A DNA stretch of 64,000 nt from CALXVA01 sp944393025 (GCA_963931445.1 OZ007016.1:558001-622000), one strand, 5' to 3'; positions 52,511 to 61,724 are shown, numbered from the stretch's first letter. Notes: generated from the sequence alone by a model not told the origin. Numbers and translations are program-made.

Positions 52511-53107
52511 ATGATATCATATATAAAAGGGAATTTAGAAGCTAAAAATTTAGATAATGTAATAATAGATGTTGGGGGGATAGGCTATAAAATATTCATG
52601 TCTATAAAATCTATGAATACCTTAGGAGATATAGGAAAAGAAGTAAAAATATATACATATATGAGAGTAAGAGAAGATGATATAAGCCTATATGGATTTT
52701 GTACAAATGAAGAATTAAAAATGTTTGAACAATTATTAGGAGTAAGTGGAGTAGGTGCTAAATTAGCATTATCTATTTTATCAAATATATCTCCTTCTAG
52801 TTTTGCTTTAGCAATAATTACAGAAGATATAAATACAATAAAAAGTTTGCCAGGAATAGGTGCAAAATCAGCACAAAGAATAATATTAGAGTTAAAAGAC
52901 AAAATGAAAACACAAGATGCTATTGAAACTGAATTTATACCAACTAAGATTGAAATTAAGGATGACAAGACTAAAGATGCAATAGATGCACTTCAAGTTT
53001 TAGGATATGCAAAAAAAGACATAGATTCAGTTATTTCACATATAGATGTAACAGGTTTATCTGTTGAAGATATTATTAAACAAGGATTAAAACATTTAGG
53101 AATGTAG
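52511..53107 (+). CDS. ruvA: Holliday junction helicase subunit RuvA
   Basis: RuvA (198 aa) binds Holliday junctions as a tetramer and loads RuvB. The OB domain (MISYIKGNLEAKNLDNVIID), tandem helix-hairpin-helix motifs (LLGVSGVGAKLALSIL and SLPGIGAKSAQRIILELKDK), and the C-terminal RuvB-contact domain (ALQVLGYAKKDIDSVI) are present. ruvB does not follow. alr begins 9 bases after the stop, and a clamp-loader-like rarA comes next. Confidence 0.96.
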   Translation: MISYIKGNLEAKNLDNVIIDVGGIGYKIFMSIKSMNTLGDIGKEVKIYTYMRVREDDISLYGFCTNEELKMFEQLLGVSGVGAKLALSILSNISPSSFALAIITEDINTIKSLPGIGAKSAQRIILELKDKMKTQDAIETEFIPTKIEIKDDKTKDAIDALQVLGYAKKDIDSVISHIDVTGLSVEDIIKQGLKHLGM

Positions 53108-53115
53108 GTAAGAAA

Positions 53116-54213
53116 ATGAAATTTAAAAGTTATTTGGAAGTGAATTTATCTAATATAGAAAATAATATTAAGCAAATAAAAAGTAAAGTAGGTTCAAATG
53201 TTACAGTTGCACCAGTTATTAAAGCAAATGCTTATGGAATAGGTGCTTGTGAATTAAAAAGTATATTAGAAAAGCTAGATATAAAAATTGTAGTTGTTGC
53301 AACAATAGAAGAAGCAATAAAATTAAGAAAAAAGGGGTATAAACAAGAAATAATTACATTAAATGAATTATTACCTTATGAAGTAGAGAAGATTGTAAAA
53401 TATAATATAGTACCTGGTGTATCAGATATTAATGTAGTATATAAATTAAATGAAATTTCTAAAAAACAAAATATTATTTCAAGCATACATATAGAAGTAG
53501 ATACAGGAATGGGAAGAGTTGGAAAAAGCTATGAAGAAATATTGGATTTTGCTACTAAAATATCAAAATTAAAAAATATTAAAATAGAAGGAATATATAC
53601 ACACTTTTCATCAGCAGATGAAAATATGGAATATACGCAAATGCAAATTGAAAAATTTAATAAATCAGTTGAATTATTAGAACAAAATGGATTTAAATTT
53701 AAATATATTCATGCTTCAGCAAGTAGTGGTATATTAAATATAAAAAATGCTAAATACAATATGGTAAGACCAGGAATTATAGTATATGGTTACATGCCTT
53801 CTGAAAATTTAAAAAATGATATAGAATTAAAACCATCTACAAAACTTATATCTCACATTGTTTTTCTAAAAGAAGTAGAAAAAGGAACAGCAATAGGGTA
53901 TTCTAGAAAATATATAGCACCAGATAAAAGAAAAATTGCAACTATTCCTTTAGGATATGCTGATGGAATAAGAAGAAATTTGTCGAATAATGGAAATGTA
54001 ATTATAAATGGAAAATATGCTCCAATAGTTGGAAATATATGTATGGATAATTTTATGGTAGATGTAACTGGAATTGATGCAAAAGTTGGAGATAAAGTAT
54101 ATATATGGGATAATGAAAATATTACAATAGAAGATATAGCAAAAAGATGTAACACAATTAATTATGAGATTTTATGTGGAATATCTGAAAGAGTAAAAAG
54201 AGTATATAAATAA
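53116..54213 (+). CDS. alr: Alanine racemase
   Basis: Alr (365 aa) is a fold-III PLP enzyme that makes D-alanine for peptidoglycan. The PLP lysine lies in APVIKANAYGIG, the catalytic tyrosine in GTAIGYSRKY, and HIEVDTGMGRVG and MVRPGIIVYGY are family motifs. Start ATG 53116, closely after ruvA, implies an operon. In spore formers an extra alanine racemase can be spore-associated; this copy looks like the general biosynthetic type. Confidence 0.95.
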   Translation: MKFKSYLEVNLSNIENNIKQIKSKVGSNVTVAPVIKANAYGIGACELKSILEKLDIKIVVVATIEEAIKLRKKGYKQEIITLNELLPYEVEKIVKYNIVPGVSDINVVYKLNEISKKQNIISSIHIEVDTGMGRVGKSYEEILDFATKISKLKNIKIEGIYTHFSSADENMEYTQMQIEKFNKSVELLEQNGFKFKYIHASASSGILNIKNAKYNMVRPGIIVYGYMPSENLKNDIELKPSTKLISHIVFLKEVEKGTAIGYSRKYIAPDKRKIATIPLGYADGIRRNLSNNGNVIINGKYAPIVGNICMDNFMVDVTGIDAKVGDKVYIWDNENITIEDIAKRCNTINYEILCGISERVKRVYK

Positions 54214-54231
54214 AAGAGAGGATATAAAAAA

Positions 54232-55461
54232 ATGGATTTAAATCAGCCATTGGCATTTAGAATGAGACCTAATACATTAGAAGATTATGTTGGACAAGAA
54301 CATATTTTAGGTAAAGATAAAATTTTATATAGAACAATAAAAGCAGATAGATTGTCAAGCATTATTCTTTGGGGACCTCCAGGATGTGGAAAAACTTCAC
54401 TTGCAAGAGTAATTAGCAATACTACTAAATATAAATTTACTAAAATAAATGCAGTAACAGCAGGAATAGGAGATATAAAAAATGCAATAGAAGAAGCAAG
54501 TAATTTATTATTAAATCCAAGTGGAAAATGTATATTATTCATAGATGAGATTCATAGATTTAATAAATTACAACAAGATGCGTTACTTCCTTATGTAGAA
54601 AATGGAACAGTAATATTAATTGGAGCTACAACGGAAAATCCATATTTTGAAGTAAATAAAGCTTTAATATCAAGATCCATGGTTTGTAAGTTGAATCCAC
54701 TTACAAATAACGATATTTACAATATATTAAAAAAAGCATTAATATCGAAAGAAGGGTTAGGAAGTTATAATATAAAAATTGAAGATGAAACATTAAAGAA
54801 AATAGCAGAAGTATCAAATGGCGATGTAAGAACAGCTTTAAATGGACTAGAAGTAGCAGTACTAACAACAAATATAGATGAAAATGGATATATATGTATA
54901 ACAAATGAAATTGTAGCAAATAGTATGCAAAGAAAAAAGGCATTTTTTGATAAAAATGGAGATAGTCATTATGATAATATAAGTGCTTTTATAAAATCAA
55001 TGAGAGGTAGTGATCCAGATGCTACAGTATTTTATTTAGCAAGAGCAATAGAAGGAGGAGAAGATCCTGTATTTATAGCTAGGAGAATAGTAATTTGTGC
55101 ATCAGAAGATGTAGGATTAGCAGACCCAAATGCTTTAGTTATTGCAACTTCTGCTATGCAAGCTGTAACAATGGTAGGAATGCCAGAAGCAAGAATAATA
55201 TTGTCAGAAGCTGCTATATATGTAGCACTTGCAAAAAAATCTAATGCATCATATATGGCAATAAATAAAGCATTAGAAGATGTATCTAGTAAAGACACTG
55301 GAGAAATACCAATGCATATAAGAAATGCACCACAAGAAGGAATGAGTCAATTTGGCTATCATGAAGGGTATAAATACCCACACGATTATCCAAACCACTA
55401 TGTAGAACAGCAATATTTACCAGACAAAATGATTGGAACAAAATATTTAGGGGAAATTTAA
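54232..55461 (+). CDS. rarA: Replication-associated recombination ATPase RarA
   Basis: RarA/MgsA (409 aa) is an AAA+ clamp-loader-like ATPase acting at stalled forks. Motifs: LAFRMRPNTLEDYVGQEHI, the Walker A loop WGPPGCGKTSLARV, Walker B FIDEIHRFNKLQQDALLPYVE, GATTENPYFEVN, then the tetramerisation domain with SMRGSDPDATVFYLARAIEGG and SEDVGLADPNAL. It follows alr by 18 bases and ruvA upstream, a replication/repair neighbourhood. Confidence 0.95.
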   Translation: MDLNQPLAFRMRPNTLEDYVGQEHILGKDKILYRTIKADRLSSIILWGPPGCGKTSLARVISNTTKYKFTKINAVTAGIGDIKNAIEEASNLLLNPSGKCILFIDEIHRFNKLQQDALLPYVENGTVILIGATTENPYFEVNKALISRSMVCKLNPLTNNDIYNILKKALISKEGLGSYNIKIEDETLKKIAEVSNGDVRTALNGLEVAVLTTNIDENGYICITNEIVANSMQRKKAFFDKNGDSHYDNISAFIKSMRGSDPDATVFYLARAIEGGEDPVFIARRIVICASEDVGLADPNALVIATSAMQAVTMVGMPEARIILSEAAIYVALAKKSNASYMAINKALEDVSSKDTGEIPMHIRNAPQEGMSQFGYHEGYKYPHDYPNHYVEQQYLPDKMIGTKYLGEI

Positions 55462-55493
55462 ATTATACAAAAATAATTTAAGGAGGTAAAATT

Positions 55494-56213
55494 ATGGAAA
55501 AAGAAGAATTTAGAGCTAAGCTTAAAGTTACTCCAATAAACGAAAGAGAAAAAATAAGTGAATATAATAGATTTGTAGCAGAACAAGAAAAACCATTTAT
55601 ATTATTTATAAATTCAATAAATAAATATATAAATAAATTGCGTAAAAAAGGTATATTGTCAAATTTCTTAGAAGTAAGAGCAAGAATTAAAGCATCTTCA
55701 AGTGCTTTACGAAATGACGAAACAAAAGCATTAGATGATGTTTTTGGAATGGAATTTATATGTGCAACTGAAAGAGAGATAGAAATATTAAGAGAAAATA
55801 TAGAAAAATTAGTTTCAATTACAAAATTAAGAGATCATAATAAAGAAAATGGATATAAAGCTGTACATTGCATGTATAGCATAGGAGATGAATTAGTAGA
55901 AAGATTGAATCAAACAAGCAGAAGAAAATATGATAGAAATTTATTTCCAATAGTTGAAGCACAATATAAAACAATCCAGGTTTTTTATGAATCTAACTAT
56001 GGAACTGCAAGCCATGAAAAGTATAAAGATACAAATATTGATGAGGTTCAAAGACTATACAATTCAGGACAATTAGTACCAGGTGTATATTTACCATATA
56101 TGTGGGTTTCAGATCCAAATAATGATAATATGAGAGAATTATCAACAGAAGAAATAATAAGAAAGATATATCCAACATTAGACTTAGGAGATGATATGGA
56201 AAGAACAGAATAA
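55494..56213 (+). CDS. RelA/SpoT-like nucleotidyltransferase domain protein
   Basis: A 239-residue protein with a single RelA/SpoT-type domain: ARIKASSSALRNDETKALDD, VFGMEFICATEREI, HNKENGYKAVHCMYSI, and VEAQYKTIQVFYESNYGTASHEKYK. These correspond to the synthetase landmarks, including GYRSxH-like and E-x-Q-x-x-T. The Arg usual in D-x-x-G-x-R is Glu here (D-V-F-G-M-E), so (p)ppGpp synthesis is uncertain. There are no hydrolase, TGS or ACT domains. AAGGAGG precedes the ATG. It lies 32 bases after rarA and may be part of that operon. Confidence 0.75.
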   Translation: MEKEEFRAKLKVTPINEREKISEYNRFVAEQEKPFILFINSINKYINKLRKKGILSNFLEVRARIKASSSALRNDETKALDDVFGMEFICATEREIEILRENIEKLVSITKLRDHNKENGYKAVHCMYSIGDELVERLNQTSRRKYDRNLFPIVEAQYKTIQVFYESNYGTASHEKYKDTNIDEVQRLYNSGQLVPGVYLPYMWVSDPNNDNMRELSTEEIIRKIYPTLDLGDDMERTE

Positions 56214-56249
56214 TTAATTTTATAATACAACAAGATTAAAAGAGCACAC

Positions 56250-56280
56250 AAAAAGGCAATTTTACCAATTGCCTTTTTGC
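56250..56280. terminator. Bidirectional terminator between the RelA-like gene and asnS
   Basis: AAAAGGCAATT (56251-56261) and AATTGCCTTTT (56267-56277) form a perfect 11-bp stem with a 5-nt loop and T-runs on both sides, between convergent genes. Confidence 0.9.
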
Positions 56281-56291
56281 ATATACATATA

Positions 56292-57689
56292 TTAAAATTC
56301 ACAATTTTTTGGTGTCCTTGGGAATGGAAGTACATCTCTAATATTTTGCATACCAGTTAAATACATCATCATTCTTTCAAAACCTAATCCGAAACCAGAA
56401 TGAGGACATCCTCCATAGCGTCTTAAATCTAGATACCACCAATAATCTTCTTTTGATAAATTTAATTCTTTCATTTTATTTGATAATTTTTCAAAATCAT
56501 CTTCTCTTTGACTACCACCAATAAGCTCGCCTATACCAGCAACTAATAAATCTGCTGCAGCTACTGTTTTTCCGTCAGGATTTTGTTTCATATAAAAGGC
56601 TTTTATTTCAGCAGGATAATCTGTAACAAAAACAGGTTTTTTAAATATAACTTCACTTAAATATCTTTCATGTTCTGTTTGTATATCAGTTCCCCATTTA
56701 ACAGGAAATTCAAATTTATCATTTACTTTTTCTAATTCTTTTATTGCATCAGTATATGTAATTCTACCAAAATCAGAATTTACTACTTTATCCAATTTAT
56801 TAAATAAATCTGTATCTATAAATTTGTTGAAAAATTCCATTTCCTCAGGAGCATTTTCTCTTACATAAGAAATAACATATTTAATCATTTCTTCAGCTAA
56901 GTCCATGTAGTCATTTAAATCAGCAAAACAAATTTCAGGTTCAATCATCCAAAATTCAGCAGCATGTTTTACTGTATTTGAATTTTCAGCTCTAAATGTA
57001 GGACCAAATGTATATACATTTCTAAAAGCATGTGCAAAAGTTTCTACATCTAGTTGACCACTAACTGTTAGATGTGAAGATTTACCAAAGAAATCTTGAG
57101 AAAAATCTACAGTTCCATCATCTGTTTTTGGTAAGTTGTCCATATCTAATGCTGTTACTCTAAACATTTCACCAGCACCTTCACAATCACTTCCTGTAAT
57201 TATTGGAGTGTGAACATATACAAATCCTTTTTCTTGGAAAAATTTATGAATTGCATAAGATAATACTGATCTTACTCTAAATACAGCATTAAAAGTATTT
57301 GTTCTAGGTCTTAAATGTGCAACAGTTCTTAAATATTCAAAAGAATGTTTTTTCTTTTGAAGAGGATAATCTAAATCTGATAATCCAACTAATTCTATTT
57401 TTGTAGCTTTAATTTCAAAAGGTTGTTTAGCATTTTCTGTTTTTACAACCACTCCAGTAACAATAATAGAAGAACTAATAGTTAATTTCTTTATTTCTTC
57501 AAAATTATTTAAAGTATTATCAAAAACAACTTGAACATTATTAAAAAAACTACCATCATTTAATTCTATAAAACCAAAAGTTTTAGAATCTCTTAAAGTT
57601 CTTACCCAACCAGAAATTTTAACTTCTGTATTATTATATTTATCAATATTCCTATATAAATCTTTAACTAAAGTTGTATCCATAAGCAT
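56292..57689 (-). CDS. asnS: Asparaginyl-tRNA synthetase
   Basis: AsnS (465 aa) is a class IIb synthetase with an N-terminal OB anticodon domain (EVKISGWVRTLRDSKTFGFIEL), motif 2 (FRAENSNTVKHAAEFWMIEPE) and motif 3 (GFGLGFERMMMYLTG). It ends in the family tail DVLPFPRTPKNCEF. Two ATGs six bases apart (57689 and 57683) share the AGAAGGG site; the first has the better spacing. Its presence means tRNA-Asn can be charged directly. Confidence 0.96.
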   Translation of the reverse strand: MLMDTTLVKDLYRNIDKYNNTEVKISGWVRTLRDSKTFGFIELNDGSFFNNVQVVFDNTLNNFEEIKKLTISSSIIVTGVVVKTENAKQPFEIKATKIELVGLSDLDYPLQKKKHSFEYLRTVAHLRPRTNTFNAVFRVRSVLSYAIHKFFQEKGFVYVHTPIITGSDCEGAGEMFRVTALDMDNLPKTDDGTVDFSQDFFGKSSHLTVSGQLDVETFAHAFRNVYTFGPTFRAENSNTVKHAAEFWMIEPEICFADLNDYMDLAEEMIKYVISYVRENAPEEMEFFNKFIDTDLFNKLDKVVNSDFGRITYTDAIKELEKVNDKFEFPVKWGTDIQTEHERYLSEVIFKKPVFVTDYPAEIKAFYMKQNPDGKTVAAADLLVAGIGELIGGSQREDDFEKLSNKMKELNLSKEDYWWYLDLRRYGGCPHSGFGLGFERMMMYLTGMQNIRDVLPFPRTPKNCEF

Positions 57690-57844
57690 TACATCCCTTC
57701 TTTATAAAATAATATAATAAATTAAAATTAATGAATATTATTATATATTGAAATATTAAAAAAATCAATATAAAATTGGAAAATAAGCATAAAACTTAAA
57801 TATAAAAGTGAAATAAAAAATTTAGGAAAAACTTAGCAAAAGTA

Positions 57845-57873
57845 TTGACTTTAAAACATATTCATTATATAAT
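57845..57873 (+). promoter_or_regulatory. Sigma-A promoter of the S10 operon
   Basis: TTGACT (57845-57850) and TATAAT (57868-57873) with exactly 17 bases between. Transcription would start near 57880, giving a leader of about 240 nt before rpsJ. Confidence 0.85.
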
Positions 57874-57879
57874 TATAAA

Positions 57880-58119
57880 GCATGAAATTGGCGATGAAGT
57901 AAGATGTGGCTACACAATGCTTGAAAATACAAGTATTGATGGAGGGAACTCTTATGGAGTATGTCGTGGCAAAGACCAAGGCGGTAAGTATAAAATTAAG
58001 CACTTATCCCAAGAATATCATGCAATACTTGGGTTTTTATATTGGTGAAATACAAAACACCAGGGTGCGTTTATAACTTCCGACCAACTAAATTATATAT
58101 TTAAGGAGGGAATTTTTAA
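57880..58119 (+). promoter_or_regulatory. Structured leader with attenuator upstream of rpsJ
   Basis: The leader contains a 9-bp hairpin (CAATGCTTG at 57915-57923 with CAAGTATTG at 57930-57938) and a smaller ACTC/GAGT hairpin near 57948-57960. An intrinsic terminator at 58008-58038 (CCCAAG...CTTGGG then TTTTTAT) follows. An 80-base untranslated segment then leads to the rpsJ ribosome site. This layout fits autogenous attenuation of the ribosomal operon by one of its proteins. I do not recognise it as a named family with confidence. Confidence 0.65.
58008..58038 (+). terminator. Attenuator hairpin in the S10 leader
   Basis: CCCAAG (58008-58013) pairs with CTTGGG (58028-58033), extended by AT pairs inside and followed by TTTTTAT. 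Confidence 0.75.
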
Positions 58120-58452
58120 ATGGCAACAAAGAAGGAAAATACTGTAACAAGTGAAAAAATTAGAATAAGATTAAAGGCTTATGATCATGTTGTTTTAGAA
58201 CAGTCTGCTCAAATAATAGTAGATACTGCTAAAAAAACAGGAGCAAAAGTATCTGGTCCTATTCCATTACCAACAGAAAAAGAAGTTATAACAATTTTGC
58301 GTTCTCCACACAAACACAAAGATTCAAGAGAACAATTTGAAATGAGAACACATAAAAGAGTTATTGATATTCTTTATCCAACACAAAAAACTGTTGACAA
58401 TCTAAAGAAAATAGATTTACCAGCAGGTGTAGATATAGAAATCAAATTATAA
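58120..58452 (+). CDS. rpsJ: Ribosomal protein S10
   Basis: S10 (110 aa, about 8 longer than usual at the N-terminus) of the 30S subunit; it also acts as NusE in antitermination. IRIRLKAYDHVVLEQSA, SGPIPLPTEKEVITILRSPHKHKDSREQFEMRTHKR and LPAGVDIEIKL are diagnostic. AAGGAGGG precedes the ATG. It is the first gene of the S10 operon, after the attenuator leader. Confidence 0.97.
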   Translation: MATKKENTVTSEKIRIRLKAYDHVVLEQSAQIIVDTAKKTGAKVSGPIPLPTEKEVITILRSPHKHKDSREQFEMRTHKRVIDILYPTQKTVDNLKKIDLPAGVDIEIKL

Positions 58453-58546
58453 TTTAAGTATTAATAAATATTAATCAAAAAACCAAGCTGGTATAACATT
58501 TTTAAAAATGCAATACAATATATCAGCCAATAGTTAGGAGGAAAAA

Positions 58547-59179
58547 ATGAATAAAGGATTAATAGGAAAGAAAATTGGAATGACTCAAATATTTGATGAG
58601 TCAGGAAAAGTAATTCCAGTAACAGTTATAGAAGCTGGACCTTGTGTGGTAGCACAAGTTAAAACAGAAGAAACAGATGGATATACAGCTGTTCAATTAG
58701 GATTTGGTGATGTTAAAGAAAAGAAATTAACAAAACCAGCAAAAGGACATTTTACAAAAGTAAATGTTACACCTAAAAAACATTTAAGAGAATTTAGATT
58801 AGATTCAGTTGAAGGATTATCAGTAGGTCAAGAATTAAAAGCTGATGTATTTACAGCTGGAGATAAATTAGATATTCAAGGAACTTCAAAAGGAAAAGGA
58901 TTCCAAGGTGTTATAAAACGCCATGGACAATCAAGAGGACCAATGGGACATGGCTCAATGTATCATAGAAGACCAGGTTCAATGGGACCAACATCAACAC
59001 CAGGTAGAGTTTTCAAAGGTAAAAAATTACCAGGACATATGGGAGCTCAAACAATATCAATTCAAAACTTAGAAGTTATAAGAGTAGATTTAGATAAAAA
59101 TGTAATATTAGTAAAAGGTAGTGTACCAGGAGCAAAAGGTGCAATACTAAAATTAAAATCAAGTGTAAAATCAAAGTAG
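58547..59179 (+). CDS. rplC: Ribosomal protein L3
   Basis: L3 (210 aa) of the 50S subunit, near the peptidyl-transferase entrance. LIGKKIGMTQIFDESGKVIP at the start and the glycine-rich central extension GHGSMYHRRPGSMGPTSTPG are typical. GGAGG precedes the ATG. A 94-base gap after rpsJ is the only spacer in this part of the operon, apart from the insertion before rplB. Confidence 0.97.
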   Translation: MNKGLIGKKIGMTQIFDESGKVIPVTVIEAGPCVVAQVKTEETDGYTAVQLGFGDVKEKKLTKPAKGHFTKVNVTPKKHLREFRLDSVEGLSVGQELKADVFTAGDKLDIQGTSKGKGFQGVIKRHGQSRGPMGHGSMYHRRPGSMGPTSTPGRVFKGKKLPGHMGAQTISIQNLEVIRVDLDKNVILVKGSVPGAKGAILKLKSSVKSK

Positions 59180-59197
59180 AGAAGGAGGAGAAACGAA

Positions 59198-59821
59198 ATG
59201 CCTAAAATAGATGTATATGATATACAAGGTAAAAAAGTTAGCACAGTTGACTTAAAAGAAGAAATATTTGGTATAGAACCAAATGAAGCTGTTGTACATA
59301 GCGTTTTAGTTAACTTTTTAGCTAATCAAAGACAAGGTACACAAAGCACTAAAACAAGAGCAGAAGTTCGTGGTGGTGGTAGAAAACCTTGGAGACAAAA
59401 AGGAACAGGTAGAGCAAGACAAGGAAGCATTAGAGCTCCACAATGGATTAAAGGTGGTATAGCTTTAGGTCCAAAACCTCGTTCATATAAATATACAGTA
59501 AATAAAAAAGAAAAGAGATTAGCAATTAAATCTTGCTTAAGCTCAAAAGTATTAGAAAAAGAATTATTTGTTGTTGATAGCTTACCATTAAAAGAAATTA
59601 AAACTAAAGAAATGGTAAAAGCCCTAAACAATTTAAAAGTAGAAGGAAAAACATTAATCCTATTACCAGAAAGAAATGAAACAGTACAAAAATCAGCAAG
59701 AAATATTGAAGGAGTTAAAACTAGCTTAGTAAATACAATAAATGTTTATGACTTATTAAAATACAAAAACCTAGTTATAACATTAGATACTGTTAAGAAA
59801 TTAGAGGAGGTGTACGCATAA
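59198..59821 (+). CDS. rplD: Ribosomal protein L4
   Basis: L4 (207 aa) lines the exit tunnel with its extended loop, seen here as the basic stretch VRGGGRKPWRQKGTGRARQG. PKIDVYDIQGKKV starts the protein. In some bacteria L4 regulates its own operon, so it is one candidate ligand for the leader. The stop overlaps the rplW start by one base. Confidence 0.97.
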   Translation: MPKIDVYDIQGKKVSTVDLKEEIFGIEPNEAVVHSVLVNFLANQRQGTQSTKTRAEVRGGGRKPWRQKGTGRARQGSIRAPQWIKGGIALGPKPRSYKYTVNKKEKRLAIKSCLSSKVLEKELFVVDSLPLKEIKTKEMVKALNNLKVEGKTLILLPERNETVQKSARNIEGVKTSLVNTINVYDLLKYKNLVITLDTVKKLEEVYA

Positions 59822-60168
59822 TGGTAGCAGAAGATATAATATTAGCACCAGTTGTTACAGAAAAATCAAGCAGTGAGATACAAGATGGAAAGTACACTTT
59901 TAAAGTAAATAAGAAAGCTACAAAAATTGATATAAAAATGGCTGTAGAAAAATTATTTGATGTAAAAGTATTAAATGTAAATACAATATCTGTAAAAGGA
60001 AAAGAAAAAAGAGTTGGAAGAAATGTTGGAAAAACATCTGACTGGAAAAAAGCAATAGTTACAATAGATACAAATGCTTCTGAAAAATCTTATTTAGCAA
60101 AAGGTGGAAAAGAAGTTAAAGTAAATAAAAAATATAAGGATTCTATTGATGAATTCATGGGAGCTTAA
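59821..60168 (+). CDS. rplW: Ribosomal protein L23
   Basis: L23 (115 aa) sits at the tunnel exit and docks trigger factor and SRP. ILAPVVTEKSS and KYTFKVNKKATKIDIK are diagnostic. GAGGAGGTG precedes the ATG at the end of rplD. After the stop comes a 390-base non-coding insertion before rplB, where most genomes have only a few bases. Confidence 0.96.
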   Translation: MVAEDIILAPVVTEKSSSEIQDGKYTFKVNKKATKIDIKMAVEKLFDVKVLNVNTISVKGKEKRVGRNVGKTSDWKKAIVTIDTNASEKSYLAKGGKEVKVNKKYKDSIDEFMGA

Positions 60169-60179
60169 TCGAAACAAAT

Positions 60180-60545
60180 TTAAATCAGCGTCTTACGTCG
60201 TTAAAATTTAATCCAAAATCCTCGACGTACAAAGAGTACGCCTACGGTGTTTGAATTAAATTTTGCTTAGTAATACACTAATTTAAATCCGTTTCATAAT
60301 TGTAAAAACTATCGGGAAATAACCCGGAAAATAAATTTTATCTGCAATGCGGAGCAGGAAAAAATCCGTAAATATTATTATATAGAATAGAAAATAATTC
60401 AAATAAGAATTATTAAAAAAATTAATCAAAAACGAGCAGTACAAGGAAATCTTTAGTAAAAAACCACAGATAGTACGCTTGTACATCGAGGATTTTTTGC
60501 GAAAGATTGACAAAGTAATGCAAAGTTTTTCATTAATTTTTCGAG
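60180..60545. mobile_element. MITE-like insertion in the S10 operon between rplW and rplB
   Basis: Two large fold-back structures flank an AT-rich centre. Left: AAAATCCTCGACGTAC (60215-60230) with loop AAAGA and GTACGCC, closed by AAAATTTAAT/ATTAAATTTT arms (about 60203-60264). Right: GTACGCTTGTACATCGAGGA (60473-60492), closed by AATCTTTAGTAAAAAACC/GGATTTTTTGCGAAAGATT. The two ends are inverted copies (AATCCTCGAYGTAC), as in a terminal inverted-repeat element. A hairpin CGGG-AAATAA-CCCG lies at 60313-60326. No transposase or convincing ORF is inside. It must be transcribed through for rplB onward. Confidence 0.75.
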
Positions 60546-60557
60546 AAAGGAGAAAAA

Positions 60558-61379
60558 ATGAAACATTTCAAAGCATATACCCCATCAAGAAGAAATATGA
60601 CAGTATTAGATTATAGTGAAATTACAAAGAAAACTCCTGAAAAATCTTTAATAACAACTAAAAAAGAAAAAGCAGGAAGAAATTCACAAGGAAAAATAAC
60701 AGTTAGACATCAAGGTGGAGGAAACAGACAAAAATATAGAATAATTGATTTTAAAAGAAATAAAGTTGATATGCCAGCAACAGTTATTGGTATAGAATAT
60801 GATCCAAACAGAAGTGCAAATATTGCATTAATTCAATATGAAGATGGAGAAAAAGCATATATATTAGCACCAGTTGGATTAACAGATGGTGCAGTAGTAG
60901 TATCTGGAGATAAAGCAGATATAAAACCAGGAAACTGCATGAAAATAGAAAACATACCAGTAGGTACAATGATTCACAATATAGAATTAAATCCAGGTCA
61001 AGGAGGAAAATTAGTTAGAGCTGCTGGTCAAGAAGCTCAATTAATGGCTAAAGAAGGAAAATATGCTCATGTAAGATTACCTTCAGGAGAAATGAGATTA
61101 GTTATGGCTATATGCAAAGCTACAATTGGAACTGTTGGAAATCAAGAACATGAAAATGTTAAACTTGGTAAAGCTGGTAGAAAAAGACATATGGGAATAA
61201 GACCAACAGTTAGAGGTTCAGTTATGAACCCAGTAGATCACCCACATGGCGGTGGTGAAGGTAGAGCACCAGTAGGACACTCAGGACCAATGACACCTTG
61301 GGGTAAACCAGCACTTGGATACAAGACAAGAAAGAAAAATAATAGAACAGATAAATTTATAGTTAAGAGAAGAAAATAA
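60558..61379 (+). CDS. rplB: Ribosomal protein L2
   Basis: L2 (273 aa) is essential for subunit joining and peptidyl transfer. KHFKAYTPSRRNMTVLDYSE, HQGGGNRQKYRIIDFKR and the C-terminal GSVMNPVDHPHGGGEGRAPVG are diagnostic and include the conserved histidine. GAAAGGAG precedes the ATG. Its own ribosome site is normal despite the insertion upstream. Confidence 0.97.
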   Translation: MKHFKAYTPSRRNMTVLDYSEITKKTPEKSLITTKKEKAGRNSQGKITVRHQGGGNRQKYRIIDFKRNKVDMPATVIGIEYDPNRSANIALIQYEDGEKAYILAPVGLTDGAVVVSGDKADIKPGNCMKIENIPVGTMIHNIELNPGQGGKLVRAAGQEAQLMAKEGKYAHVRLPSGEMRLVMAICKATIGTVGNQEHENVKLGKAGRKRHMGIRPTVRGSVMNPVDHPHGGGEGRAPVGHSGPMTPWGKPALGYKTRKKNNRTDKFIVKRRK

Positions 61380-61445
61380 TTATATATTTTAAGTAAAAAA
61401 ATAATTGAGTTTAGTATTTTTATTTAAGAGAGGAGGACTAAAATA

Positions 61446-61724
61446 ATGTCAAGATCAAGTAAAAAGCCTCCATTTGTTGCACCAGAATTATTAAAAAGAG
61501 TTGAGGCAATGAATGAAAGTGGAAAAAAAGAAGTTATAAAAACATGGTCAAGAGCTTCTACAATATATCCACAAATGGTTGGACATACAATAGCAGTACA
61601 TGATGGAAGAAAACATGTACCAGTATATATATCAGAAGAAATGATTGGACATAAATTAGGTGAATTTGCACCAACAAGAACATTTAAAGGACATTCAGGA
61701 GATAAAACAACAACAACTAAATAA
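61446..61724 (+). CDS. rpsS: Ribosomal protein S19
   Basis: S19 (92 aa) of the 30S head. SRSSKKPPFVAPELL, TWSRASTIYPQMVGHTIAVH and HKLGEFAPTRTFKGHSGDK are typical. GAGGAGG precedes the ATG. The 66-base gap after rplB holds no recognisable signal. Confidence 0.97.
   Translation: MSRSSKKPPFVAPELLKRVEAMNESGKKEVIKTWSRASTIYPQMVGHTIAVHDGRKHVPVYISEEMIGHKLGEFAPTRTFKGHSGDKTTTTK

Noticed and set aside
57845..58048. 67-codon ORF upstream of rpsJ
   Set aside because: It starts on the -35 element of the S10 promoter, covers the leader hairpins and terminator, and resembles no protein.
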